This document shows positions 7,344-13,799 of a DNA stretch of 35,839 bases, in pieces; position 1 is the stretch's first letter; each line of letters opens with the position of its first letter. The DNA comes from JBFGCM01 sp041581135 (GTDB lineage Bacteria; Actinomycetota; Acidimicrobiia; Spongiisociales; UBA5794): the NCBI GenBank assembly GCA_041581135.1, contig JBFGCM010000027.1, positions 1-35,839 on the forward strand. The letters are read 5' to 3'. The translations under genes were made by a program, and so were the position numbers. The notes under the pieces were generated by a model. The model saw only the letters and a program-made list of their open reading frames with translations. It ran no database searches and was not told the origin of the DNA.

Positions 7344-8155
7344 CCAGCCGGACCGCCGAGATGGCACGCCTCTACGTCGGCGTCGGGCGCCAGGCGATCC
7401 TGGAGCAATTCCAGTACCGCGTCGCCAACTACTTCTACATGATCGGCATGGTGGCCGAGCCGGTCATCTACTTGGTGGTGTGGTCCACGGTGGTGGAATC
7501 CCAGGGCGGCGAGGTGGGCGGATTCACCGCTCCGGACTTTGCCGCCTACTACATCGTGTGGACCCTGGTACGCAACATGAACATCGTGCTCACGCCATTC
7601 GCCTGGGAGTGGCGCATCCAACGCGGACAGTTGGCAACCGACCTCCTGCGGCCGATCCATCCGATCCACCACGACCTGGCGTACTTCGCAGGTTGGAAGT
7701 TCGTAGTCATCGTCATGTGGCTACCCATCGCCATCGTCTTGACGCTGCTGTTCCGGCCGACGCTCGACCCGACGGTCGGCCAGGTGCTCTTGTTCGTCCC
7801 GGCACTCTGGGGTGGGTTCCTCGTCCGGTTCTTCGCGCTGTGGGCGCTCGGTATGGTCACGTTCTGGACGACCCGAGTCCAGGCGATCTTCCAGCTCTAC
7901 TTCACTGCGGAGTTGCTGCTGTCGGGGTGGCTGGTGCCGCTGTCCCTGATGCCCGAGTGGGTGCAGGACATCGCCGCGTGGCTCCCGTTCAAGTGGGCGT
8001 TCCAGTTCCCCATCGAGACCCTGATCGGCCGGCTCTCGACCGATCAGATCGTCGCCGGCTTGGGCATGCAGGTGCTGTGGACCGTCGTCGGCATCGGGGT
8101 GGTCGCCATGGTGTGGCGAGTCGGGGTACGCCGCTTCGCCTCGGTGGGTAACTGA
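7340..8155 (+). CDS. ABC-2 permease, DUF990-like, subunit 1
   Basis: This 271-residue integral membrane protein has about six hydrophobic helices and belongs by appearance to the ABC2_membrane_6 (DUF990) group. That group occurs as a pair of permeases beside one ATPase. Visible traits are an N-terminal amphipathic start (ILEQFQYRVANYFYM), the segment RRGQ/LRPIHPI-type cytosolic loop at about 93-110, and the helix LLLSGWLVPLSLMPEW near 190-205. GTG at 7340 overlaps the ATPase stop. The transported substrate cannot be inferred. Confidence 0.85.
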   Translation: MTSRTAEMARLYVGVGRQAILEQFQYRVANYFYMIGMVAEPVIYLVVWSTVVESQGGEVGGFTAPDFAAYYIVWTLVRNMNIVLTPFAWEWRIQRGQLATDLLRPIHPIHHDLAYFAGWKFVVIVMWLPIAIVLTLLFRPTLDPTVGQVLLFVPALWGGFLVRFFALWALGMVTFWTTRVQAIFQLYFTAELLLSGWLVPLSLMPEWVQDIAAWLPFKWAFQFPIETLIGRLSTDQIVAGLGMQVLWTVVGIGVVAMVWRVGVRRFASVGN

Positions 8156-8156
8156 G

Positions 8157-8942
8157 ATGGGTGCGCTTCGGCTGGCGTGGGCTCACTTCCGGATCGGCGT
8201 GATGAACGAGGTCCAGTACCGAGTGAACTTCTTCGTCCAGGTGTTTCAGTCGACGCTTGCCTTGGCGGTCGGCCTCATCGGACTGTGGCTGGTGTTCAGT
8301 CACACCTCCGATCTGGCGGGCTGGTCGCCGGACGAGCTGCTCACCGTGATGGGGGTCCACATCCTGATGGGAGGAGTGGTGCAGACGTTCATCCAGCCAA
8401 ACATGGGGCGCCTGATGACCGACGTGAGAGAAGGCACGCTCGACTACGCCCTCACGAAGCCGGCTGACTCCCAAGTGCTCGTGAGCGTCCGGGAGGTGCG
8501 CATCTGGAGCAGCGTCGACGTGCTCATCGGGGCCATCCTCGTCATCGTCGCCGTGGTGCGGCTCGGCAGCGCCGTGGGGATCTGGGAATCACTCGCCTTC
8601 GGCGCCGCCCTCGTGTTGGGTGGCATCCTGATCTACTGCTTCTGGCTCATCATCACCACCGGTGCGTTCAAGGTCATCCGCATGGAGAACGTGCTCGAGC
8701 TGTTCAACGGCGTGTACCAAGCCGGGCGCTGGCCGGTCAGCGTCTATCCGGGGTGGTTGCGAGGCACCCTCACGTTTCTCGTCCCGGTGGCATTCGCGGT
8801 GACACTGCCGGCCGAGTCGCTCACCGACCGCCTGACGCCGACGTCGTTCGCCATCGGCGTGGCGTTCACCGTCGTGGTCGTCGCGCTGACCAGATGGGTG
8901 TGGCGGCTCGGCGTGCGCAGCTACAGCGGTGCCTCGGCGTAG
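8157..8942 (+). CDS. ABC-2 permease, DUF990-like, subunit 2
   Basis: This second permease of the exporter has 261 residues and about six transmembrane segments. It shares the family's N-terminal pattern (RIGVMNEVQYRVNFFVQVFQ) with the preceding gene, implying an ancient duplication, and probably forms a heterodimer with it. The loop REGTLDYALTKPADSQ corresponds to the conserved cytosolic loop of the partner. The ATG lies 1 nt after the previous stop. It is the last gene of the transporter unit; 62 nt separate it from the next gene. Confidence 0.85.
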   Translation: MGALRLAWAHFRIGVMNEVQYRVNFFVQVFQSTLALAVGLIGLWLVFSHTSDLAGWSPDELLTVMGVHILMGGVVQTFIQPNMGRLMTDVREGTLDYALTKPADSQVLVSVREVRIWSSVDVLIGAILVIVAVVRLGSAVGIWESLAFGAALVLGGILIYCFWLIITTGAFKVIRMENVLELFNGVYQAGRWPVSVYPGWLRGTLTFLVPVAFAVTLPAESLTDRLTPTSFAIGVAFTVVVVALTRWVWRLGVRSYSGASA

Positions 8943-9004
8943 CCGGCACCATCGTTGCCGCATCTGCTCCCTACACTCGCGGTCCCCGGCTCCGGAGGCA
9001 CCCG

Positions 9005-9502
9005 CTGCGTCGCCTGCTACCCATGCTGCTCGCCTTGGCGCTCGTCGCCGTGGCCTGTTCCGGCCGAGCGATCGATGTCTCTGCCGTGCCCGAACTGCCC
9101 GTCACCGATCCCGACCACATGACGTCGCTGCTGGCCGCGAGCGAACGGCCCGTGGTGCTCAACGTTTGGGCCTCGTGGTGCATCCCGTGCCGTTCCGAGG
9201 CGCCGCTGCTGGAGACGGCCAATGACCGCTTCGGTGCCGACGTGGCCTTCGTCGGTGTCAACGTGCGAGACAGCCAGGATGGGGCCCGTGCGTTCATCGC
9301 CGAGTTCGGCGACTCCGGGGCGTCGGAACCGATCCAGCACTACTTCGACCGGGCCGGGGACGTGCCGAATGCGCTCGGCGGAGGTGGCGGCGTACCGCTC
9401 ACCTTCTTCTTCGCGCCCAGCGGCGAGTTGGTGAAGCTCCACCACGGCGTCATCGATGAGCGCACCCTCGCCTTGCAGATCAGCGAGATCCTGGAGCGCT
9501 GA
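9005..9502 (+). CDS. TlpA/ResA-like thioredoxin lipoprotein (apparent CTG start)
   Basis: This is a membrane-anchored thiol-disulfide oxidoreductase of the TlpA/CcmG group, expected to work outside the membrane in cytochrome c maturation. It has a lipoprotein-type signal (RRLLPMLLALALVAVAC), the active site WASWCIPCRSEAP and the cis-proline loop GGVPLTFFF. CTG 9005 has GGAGG (8994-8998) 6 nt upstream and yields a leader beginning MRRLL, exactly what a lipoprotein needs. The first ATG (9023) would leave a leader with no positive charge, and the upstream GTG at 8753 would lie inside the permease gene. I therefore take CTG, giving 165 residues. A TACACT -10-like box lies at 8972-8977. The gene heads the ccm cluster and overlaps the next gene by one base (TGATG). 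Confidence 0.85.
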   Translation: MRRLLPMLLALALVAVACSGRAIDVSAVPELPVTDPDHMTSLLAASERPVVLNVWASWCIPCRSEAPLLETANDRFGADVAFVGVNVRDSQDGARAFIAEFGDSGASEPIQHYFDRAGDVPNALGGGGGVPLTFFFAPSGELVKLHHGVIDERTLALQISEILER

Positions 9503-10221
9503 TGGAGTTCACGCTTCTCGGAGCCGCCGCCGTCGGCGTCGCCGGCCTCTGGGTCGGACTGTGGTGGGAGGCCAAGCGCGGCAATGCCGCCGCCGAGTGC
9601 GCCGGCGACCTCTGGGACATGGCCATCGCCGCCATCGTCGCCGGTCTCGTCATCGGCCGCGTGTGGGCACTCGTCGCCGAAGGTGGCAACCCGTTGACCC
9701 GGCCCCAGGATCTCATCATCCTCCGCGCCGGGGTCGCCACCGGTCCGGCGGCCGCGGCGGCGCTGGCCACGGCGGCATGGTTGGGTCGGCCGCACGGCAT
9801 CCGCCTGGTCGCAGATGCGCTCGCGCCGTCTGCGCTCCTGGGACTGGCCGGATGGCACGCCGGCTGTCTGGTGCGCGAGGCGTGCCTGGGCACGGTGTCT
9901 GACCTGCCGTGGGCCATGGCTCAAGCCGGGAGCAGCGTCACCCGTCACCCCGTCGCCCTCTACACGGCCGGCATGCTGGCCGTGGCTGCCATCGTCGTCG
10001 CCCTGTGGAAGCAGCGTGGCCCATGGCCTGCAGCGGGGGTGATCGGTGGCCTCGGCCTCGCCACCGCCGCTGGAATCCGACTCGTCACCGAACCGCTGCG
10101 CGCCTCGCTCGGCTCCGGCCCCACCGCCTGGTACGTCGCCGGGCTGGTGGCCGGCGGCGCGATGATGGCATGGTCGGCGGTCCGGCGGCATAGGCTGGCC
10201 TTACACGGCGACCCTCCATAG
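9502..10221 (+). CDS. Lgt-like (prolipoprotein diacylglyceryl transferase-like) membrane protein
   Basis: This 239-residue polytopic membrane protein has about seven helices. It resembles Lgt in order of motifs: GLVIGRVWALVAEG (about 48-61), then AGWHAGCLVREACLG (about 115-129), then SSVTRHPVALYTAGM (about 146-160), the last corresponding to Lgt's RHPxQLYE. The usual Lgt HGxL segment and the NGCxxG form are not clearly conserved. It may therefore be a divergent paralogue rather than the housekeeping enzyme. Its place between a TlpA-like lipoprotein and ccmA suggests it serves that cluster. It overlaps the previous gene by one base. Confidence 0.65.
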   Translation: MEFTLLGAAAVGVAGLWVGLWWEAKRGNAAAECAGDLWDMAIAAIVAGLVIGRVWALVAEGGNPLTRPQDLIILRAGVATGPAAAAALATAAWLGRPHGIRLVADALAPSALLGLAGWHAGCLVREACLGTVSDLPWAMAQAGSSVTRHPVALYTAGMLAVAAIVVALWKQRGPWPAAGVIGGLGLATAAGIRLVTEPLRASLGSGPTAWYVAGLVAGGAMMAWSAVRRHRLALHGDPP

Positions 10222-10230
10222 ACTCCTCTC
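10219..10230 (+). promoter_or_regulatory. Leaderless-type -10 box before ccmA
   Basis: TAGACT (10219-10224) lies exactly 6 nt before the GTG start of ccmA, and no Shine-Dalgarno-like sequence is present. A TANNNT box this close to the start codon is the hallmark of leaderless transcripts, common in actinomycetes. It implies a separate promoter for the ccmABCE part of the cluster. Confidence 0.5.
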
Positions 10231-10869
10231 GTGCACCAAGCCCTGATCGAACTCATGGACGTCACGATCCGTATCGGGACGGCGACGATCGTCCGCAACG
10301 CCGACTTGACCGTTCATGCCGGTGAGGCCATCGGCGTGTTCGGGCCCAACGGAGCCGGCAAGACCACGCTCCTGCGTGTGCTCGCCACTCTTCGCAGGCC
10401 TGTCTCGGGCACGACGCGGGTGCTGGGAGCCGACGTGTCGTCCGCCGATCGCTTCAGGGTCCGTCGCCAGATCGGCCTCATTGGTCACACCCCGGCGCTC
10501 TACCCCGAGCTCACCTTGGCCGAGAACACCCGGTTCGCCGCCGACATCTCGGGCCACGACGCCGGCCGGGTACACGAGGTGCTCGCCGCGGTGGGTCTGG
10601 CCGGCGCTGCCGAACGACGCGCCGGGCGGTCGTCGCACGGCATGCAACGCCGGGCCGAATTCGCCCGTGTGCTGCTCCAGGCGCCCCGACTGCTGCTCTT
10701 GGACGAGCCGTACAACACGCTGGACGAGGAGGCCGCCTCGCTGGTGGACCTGGTGGTGGAGCGCACGTTGACATCGGGCGGCGCTGCCGTCGTGGTCTCG
10801 CACGACCGCGATCGGGTCGCCGGCTTGATCGGTCGCAGCACCGAACTGAAGAGCGGGCGGCTGGTATGA
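10231..10869 (+). CDS. ccmA: CcmA, haem-release ABC ATPase
   Basis: CcmA powers release of holo-CcmE from the CcmC complex in system-I cytochrome c maturation. This 212-residue ATPase has Walker A GPNGAGKTT (38-46, K44), a variant signature SSHGMQRRAEFAR (about 134-146), Walker B LLLLDEP and an H-loop VVSHDRD. The assignment rests on its being followed by recognisable ccmB, ccmC and ccmE; the ATPase alone would be ambiguous. It starts at a GTG preceded by a leaderless-type -10 box, and its stop overlaps ccmB in ATGA. Confidence 0.88.
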   Translation: MHQALIELMDVTIRIGTATIVRNADLTVHAGEAIGVFGPNGAGKTTLLRVLATLRRPVSGTTRVLGADVSSADRFRVRRQIGLIGHTPALYPELTLAENTRFAADISGHDAGRVHEVLAAVGLAGAAERRAGRSSHGMQRRAEFARVLLQAPRLLLLDEPYNTLDEEAASLVDLVVERTLTSGGAAVVVSHDRDRVAGLIGRSTELKSGRLV

Positions 10870-11537
10870 GTGCATCGTTGTTTGCGCAGAGTCTCGCCAT
10901 CGCTCGCCGCGACCTCGTGCGGGAGCTGCGTGCCGGAGAGGTGCTCTGGATCACTGTCCCGTTCGGCGCGATCGCCCTGCTACTGGTGCCGATGGCGGTG
11001 GGCACCGACGTTCCCCTGTTGCGTCAGATCGGACCCGGCATGTACTGGGTCGTCGTGCTGCTGTTCGGCATCCTCGTGGCAGTGCGCCGCACCGCAACCG
11101 ACAACCCTGCCCAGCGTGATTTCTTGGCACTGGCAGGCTTGGATCCGGCGGCCCGGTTCGCCGGACAGGCAATGGCGTCCGGGCTGCTCCTATTCGGCTT
11201 CCAGGTGATCGTGGGTATCGTCGCCCTCGCCCTCTACGATCCGGCGCTCGGTGGTTGGCCCTGGCTGCTGGCGATCGTCCCGCTCACTGCCATCGGGCTG
11301 GCCTTGCTGGGAACGCTCGCCGCCCACGTCGCTGAGAACCTGGGGGCCGGCTCCGCTCTGGTGCCGCTGCTGGTGGCACCCCTGGCGGTACCGTTGCTGC
11401 TCGCCGCCACCGAGGCGCTGGAATCGTTGCAGTCGGGTCGCAGTATCGTGGGCTGGCTCATGTTGATGCTGACCGTGCCGCTGGTGCTGGCGGTCGCCGG
11501 AGTGATGACCGCGCGGCCCCTTCAGGAGGCCCAATGA
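10866..11537 (+). CDS. ccmB: CcmB, haem exporter-complex membrane subunit
   Basis: This 223-residue protein has six predicted membrane segments and forms the CcmAB complex with the preceding ATPase. Family traits are FAQSLAIARRDLVRELR at the N-terminus, the segment DNPAQRDFLALAGLDPAARF (about 79-98), which matches the CcmB cytosolic loop, and the LVPLLVAPLAVPLLLAATEA helix (about 166-185). ATG overlaps the ccmA stop and the stop overlaps ccmC, both in ATGA, so the three are co-translated. Confidence 0.9.
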   Translation: MSASLFAQSLAIARRDLVRELRAGEVLWITVPFGAIALLLVPMAVGTDVPLLRQIGPGMYWVVVLLFGILVAVRRTATDNPAQRDFLALAGLDPAARFAGQAMASGLLLFGFQVIVGIVALALYDPALGGWPWLLAIVPLTAIGLALLGTLAAHVAENLGAGSALVPLLVAPLAVPLLLAATEALESLQSGRSIVGWLMLMLTVPLVLAVAGVMTARPLQEAQ

Positions 11538-12514
11538 CGACGCAACACAAGCACCCCACGACGGCCGAGACCCTCCGGCCGGCGAGATGGCACTGGCTCG
11601 ACACGGCGGCCGTGGGCACCATCGGCACTGCGCTTGCAGCCGGGTTGCTCGTGCCCGCCGATGTGGTGCAGGGCGAGCTGTCCCGCCTCATGTACGTGCA
11701 CGTGCCCGCGGCCTGGCTGGCCTACCTGGCGTTCCTCGTGACGCTCGCGGGCTCGGTGGCCTACCTCGTCACCCGGCGCATGCGATGGGATCGGCTTGCG
11801 GCGGCGTCGGCCGAAGCGGGCGTGTTTTTCACCGGGTTGACGCTGTTGCTCGGCATGGTGTGGGGCAAGCCGGTGTGGCTGGTGTGGTGGACATGGGAGG
11901 CCCGGCTCGTGCTCACGGCCGTCATGTTCTTCGTGTACCTCGGATATCTGGCGTTACGCAGGGTGATCGACGAGCCGGAGCTACGCGCGAAGCGATCCGC
12001 CGTGTTCGGCATCCTCGCCGTCGTTCAGATCCCCCTGGTCCACTTCTCGGTGGTTTGGTGGCGAAGCCTCCATCAGCAGGCAACCGTGTTGCGGCCGGAC
12101 GCCGACCCCCAGATCGATCCGCCACTGTTCGCTGCGCTCATCATGGGGGTGGTGGCCTTCATGGTGGTCTATGCGGCGCTGCTGCGACGCCGGATGCACG
12201 TGTCCCGGTTGGAGGCGGCGGTCCGCTCCGTCGACGATGGCGTCAGCGTCGCCGGCGACGCCGTCGTGGCTCCAGGATCTGCAACTGTCGAGGCGGCACC
12301 CAGCCGCGCCACGCACCGTGCACCGGCGTTGATCATCCCGTGGATCCTGGTGGCAGCCGCCGCCGTCGTTGCGCCGTTCCTCTGGAACCCGAGTCCGGAC
12401 AATCAGTGGGCGTGGGTGTCGTTGGGTTACGTCGCCACGTACGCCTCGCTCATCGTCTACGCCAGGTACCTGTGGTACCGGAGCCGAGTCGCGTCCCGGG
12501 TCCTCGCAGAATGA
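11534..12514 (+). CDS. ccmC: CcmC with a C-terminal CcmD-like segment (fusion)
   Basis: CcmC presents haem and attaches it to CcmE. The N-terminal 220 or so residues form six helices with the haem-handling WWD-type motif WGKPVWLVWWTWEAR (110-124; the usual Asp is Glu) and probable axial ligands H56 (YVHVPAAW) and H170 (LVHFSVVWW). CcmC usually ends near residue 245; this one has 326. After a low-complexity linker (about 225-264) come one helix (IIPWILVAAAAVVAPFLW) and then residues 289-326. The latter look like a whole CcmD: a WAWVSLGYVATYASLIV helix followed by an RYLWYRSRVASR basic tail. No separate ccmD exists between ccmC and ccmE, which supports a fusion. The start and stop both overlap neighbours in ATGA. 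Confidence 0.88.
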   Translation: MTTQHKHPTTAETLRPARWHWLDTAAVGTIGTALAAGLLVPADVVQGELSRLMYVHVPAAWLAYLAFLVTLAGSVAYLVTRRMRWDRLAAASAEAGVFFTGLTLLLGMVWGKPVWLVWWTWEARLVLTAVMFFVYLGYLALRRVIDEPELRAKRSAVFGILAVVQIPLVHFSVVWWRSLHQQATVLRPDADPQIDPPLFAALIMGVVAFMVVYAALLRRRMHVSRLEAAVRSVDDGVSVAGDAVVAPGSATVEAAPSRATHRAPALIIPWILVAAAAVVAPFLWNPSPDNQWAWVSLGYVATYASLIVYARYLWYRSRVASRVLAE

Positions 12515-12909
12515 ACCGCCGCTACCTCTGGTTCGTGATCCCCGCGGTGGGCGTCATCGTCGTGCTGGTGTTCGCCATGACCAGCCTCAACGACCTGTCG
12601 ATCTTCTACTACGAGCCGACCGAGGTCGTCGGTGGCGTGGTGGATGATCCAGACGAGCGGTTCCGGCTCGGGGGACTCGTCGAGTCAGGCACGGTCGAGA
12701 CCACCGACGCCGGAGTGAGGTTCCTGGTCACCGACGGGAAGGACAGCATCGCCGTGGTGCATCGCGGCGCCCCCGAGGGTCTGTTCCAGGAGGGGATCGG
12801 CGTGGTCGTGGAAGGCACGTGGGACGGCTCCGCCTTCCACAGTGACACGATGATGGTGCGTCACGACGAGCAGTACCGCTCCGACGAGGGCGTCTACGAA
12901 ACGCCCTAG
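12511..12909 (+). CDS. ccmE: CcmE, periplasmic haem chaperone
   Basis: CcmE covalently carries haem from CcmC to the cytochrome c ligation complex. This 132-residue protein has an N-terminal signal anchor (RRYLWFVIPAVGVIVVLVFA) and an OB-fold body. It carries the haem-binding motif RHDEQY with H118 as the covalent ligand and Y122 as the axial ligand, so this is the H-type rather than the C-type CcmE. It is the last ccm gene in the window. No ccmF, ccmG/H or ccmI follows on this strand, so the ligation machinery must be encoded elsewhere. Confidence 0.92.
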   Translation: MNRRYLWFVIPAVGVIVVLVFAMTSLNDLSIFYYEPTEVVGGVVDDPDERFRLGGLVESGTVETTDAGVRFLVTDGKDSIAVVHRGAPEGLFQEGIGVVVEGTWDGSAFHSDTMMVRHDEQYRSDEGVYETP

Positions 12910-12925
12910 CAGGGGACACCGTGAT

Positions 12926-12958
12926 GGCGGCGGTCGGCCACGCCGGCATCGCGCCGCC
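12926..12958 (+). terminator. GC-rich hairpin between convergent genes
   Basis: GGCGGCG (12926-12932) pairs with CGCCGCC (12952-12958), and CGGC/GCCG (12935-12938/12942-12945) pairs inside it. It lies 16 nt after the ccmE stop. There is no T-run, so intrinsic termination is uncertain, but the position fits the end of the ccm transcript. Confidence 0.35.
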
Positions 12959-13068
12959 GACTGTCCGGTCGACCACCGCCTCCTCGAGGGCCTCATTGGA
13001 GACCATGCTCCTCGGCGGCCGCGTGGAGTCGGTGACGACCGGCAAGGTGCAGCAGGCTCCGACGAATC

Positions 13069-13090
13069 GCTGACCGCGTGGCGGGTCAGC
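13069..13090 (-). terminator. Hairpin at the end of the selenoprotein gene
   Basis: GCTGACC (13069-13075) and GGTCAGC (13084-13090) form a perfect 7-bp stem with an 8-nt loop. It overlaps the final TGA stop of the minus-strand thioredoxin-like gene. No T-run follows, so I regard it as a possible terminator or 3' stabilising hairpin. Confidence 0.35.
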
Positions 13091-13736
13091 CGACCGAAAG
13101 CAGATGATCGACCGCCGCCCGCAGGGAATCGGCGTCGCGGGGCCCGTACCACTCCTCCACGATGACGTCACCGCCGGTGATGAGGATGGTGTACGGCTGG
13201 TAGGGGCTCCCGAAGGGCTCCCACACCGCGTCGTCGTAGCCCCACGTGATGCGCTCGCCGAACAGCTCGGCGGCGCGCTGCGCCGATTTCTCCGGCGAGG
13301 ATTTGCCGGCGACGGCGAGGAACACGATGTCGTCGGGTGAGTAGTCCTGCGCGACGGCGTCCACAACGGGCAACTCCCGTTTACAGGGCCCTCACCACTC
13401 GGCCCAGAAGACGAGGTACACCGGCCGAGTCTCCGCCGACAGCACGAACTCGGTGCCGTCGGCGAGCGTCATGGAGAAGTCCGGCGCCGGGGGCCCGTCG
13501 AACGCGGGTTGCGGGGCGACGGTTTCTGCCGGCACGTCGGTAGAGGTGGTGGCCGGCGGTGCTTCGGATGGCTCCTCGATCGGCTCGGTGACCTCCCCAC
13601 CGGCGGTGGTGTCCGACGCCGTGGCCGGAACGTCCTGCTCGGCGGCGGATTGCGCCGGGGCGGACACGTCATCTGCGGCCGAGCCGCAGGCCGCGGCGAC
13701 GAGTGCAATGACGAGGAGCAGCAGGAGGCGTCTCAC
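13086..13736 (-). CDS. Thioredoxin-like lipoprotein with probable selenocysteine (UGPC)
   Basis: This reads as one 216-residue frame interrupted only by TGA at 13394-13392. It begins at GTG with a lipoprotein leader (RRLLLLLVIALVAAAC, C17) and a Thr/Pro/Glu-rich linker. The thioredoxin-like domain starts at about residue 90 (PDFSMTLADGTEF). The segment YLVFWAEW-TGA-GPCKRELP places the TGA at residue 115, exactly the first Cys of WCGPCK; C118 is the second. The frame continues for about 97 more codons with intact thioredoxin traits, including a cis-Pro candidate P181 (YQPYTILIT). A 17-nt hairpin 10 nt after the TGA looks like a bacterial SECIS. I read it as a selenoprotein; a nonsense-mutated pseudogene is the alternative. 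A TAACGT box 7 nt before the GTG suggests leaderless transcription. It converges on ccmE and lies downstream of trpD. Confidence 0.72.
13365..13381 (-). promoter_or_regulatory. Candidate bacterial SECIS hairpin
   Basis: Reading the minus strand, AACGGGAGTTGCCCGTT is a perfect 6-bp stem closed by the loop AGTTG. It starts 10 nt after the in-frame TGA and spans 17 nt. The E. coli fdhF minimal SECIS is likewise a stem-loop of about 17 nt placed about 11 nt after UGA. Bacterial SECIS models ask for a loop 16-37 nt after UGA with a G in its first two loop bases. Here the loop begins after 16 nt and its second base is G. The codons inside the hairpin include TTG and GTT, and TGT lies just before it, whereas the neighbours mostly end in G or C. 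That is consistent with RNA structure constraining codon choice. Confidence 0.62.
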
Positions 13737-13743
13737 GGGCGAG

Positions 13744-13749
13744 ACGTTA
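13744..13749 (-). promoter_or_regulatory. -10 box of the selenoprotein gene
   Basis: On the minus strand TAACGT lies 7 nt before the GTG start, with no ribosome site between. It fits a leaderless promoter and would let this gene be expressed separately from trpD, which ends 63 nt upstream. Confidence 0.45.
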
Positions 13750-13799
13750 CTTGTTGCCGGGGGGTAGGAGAAGGCAAGGGGCACCGAGTTCACAAAGGA

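Noticed and set aside
13392..13394. TGA read as Trp or Gly through an altered genetic code
   Set aside because: TGA is the normal stop for many genes here, including several in ATGA overlaps where the downstream start depends on it. Only this one TGA is internal, and it falls on an active-site Cys position.
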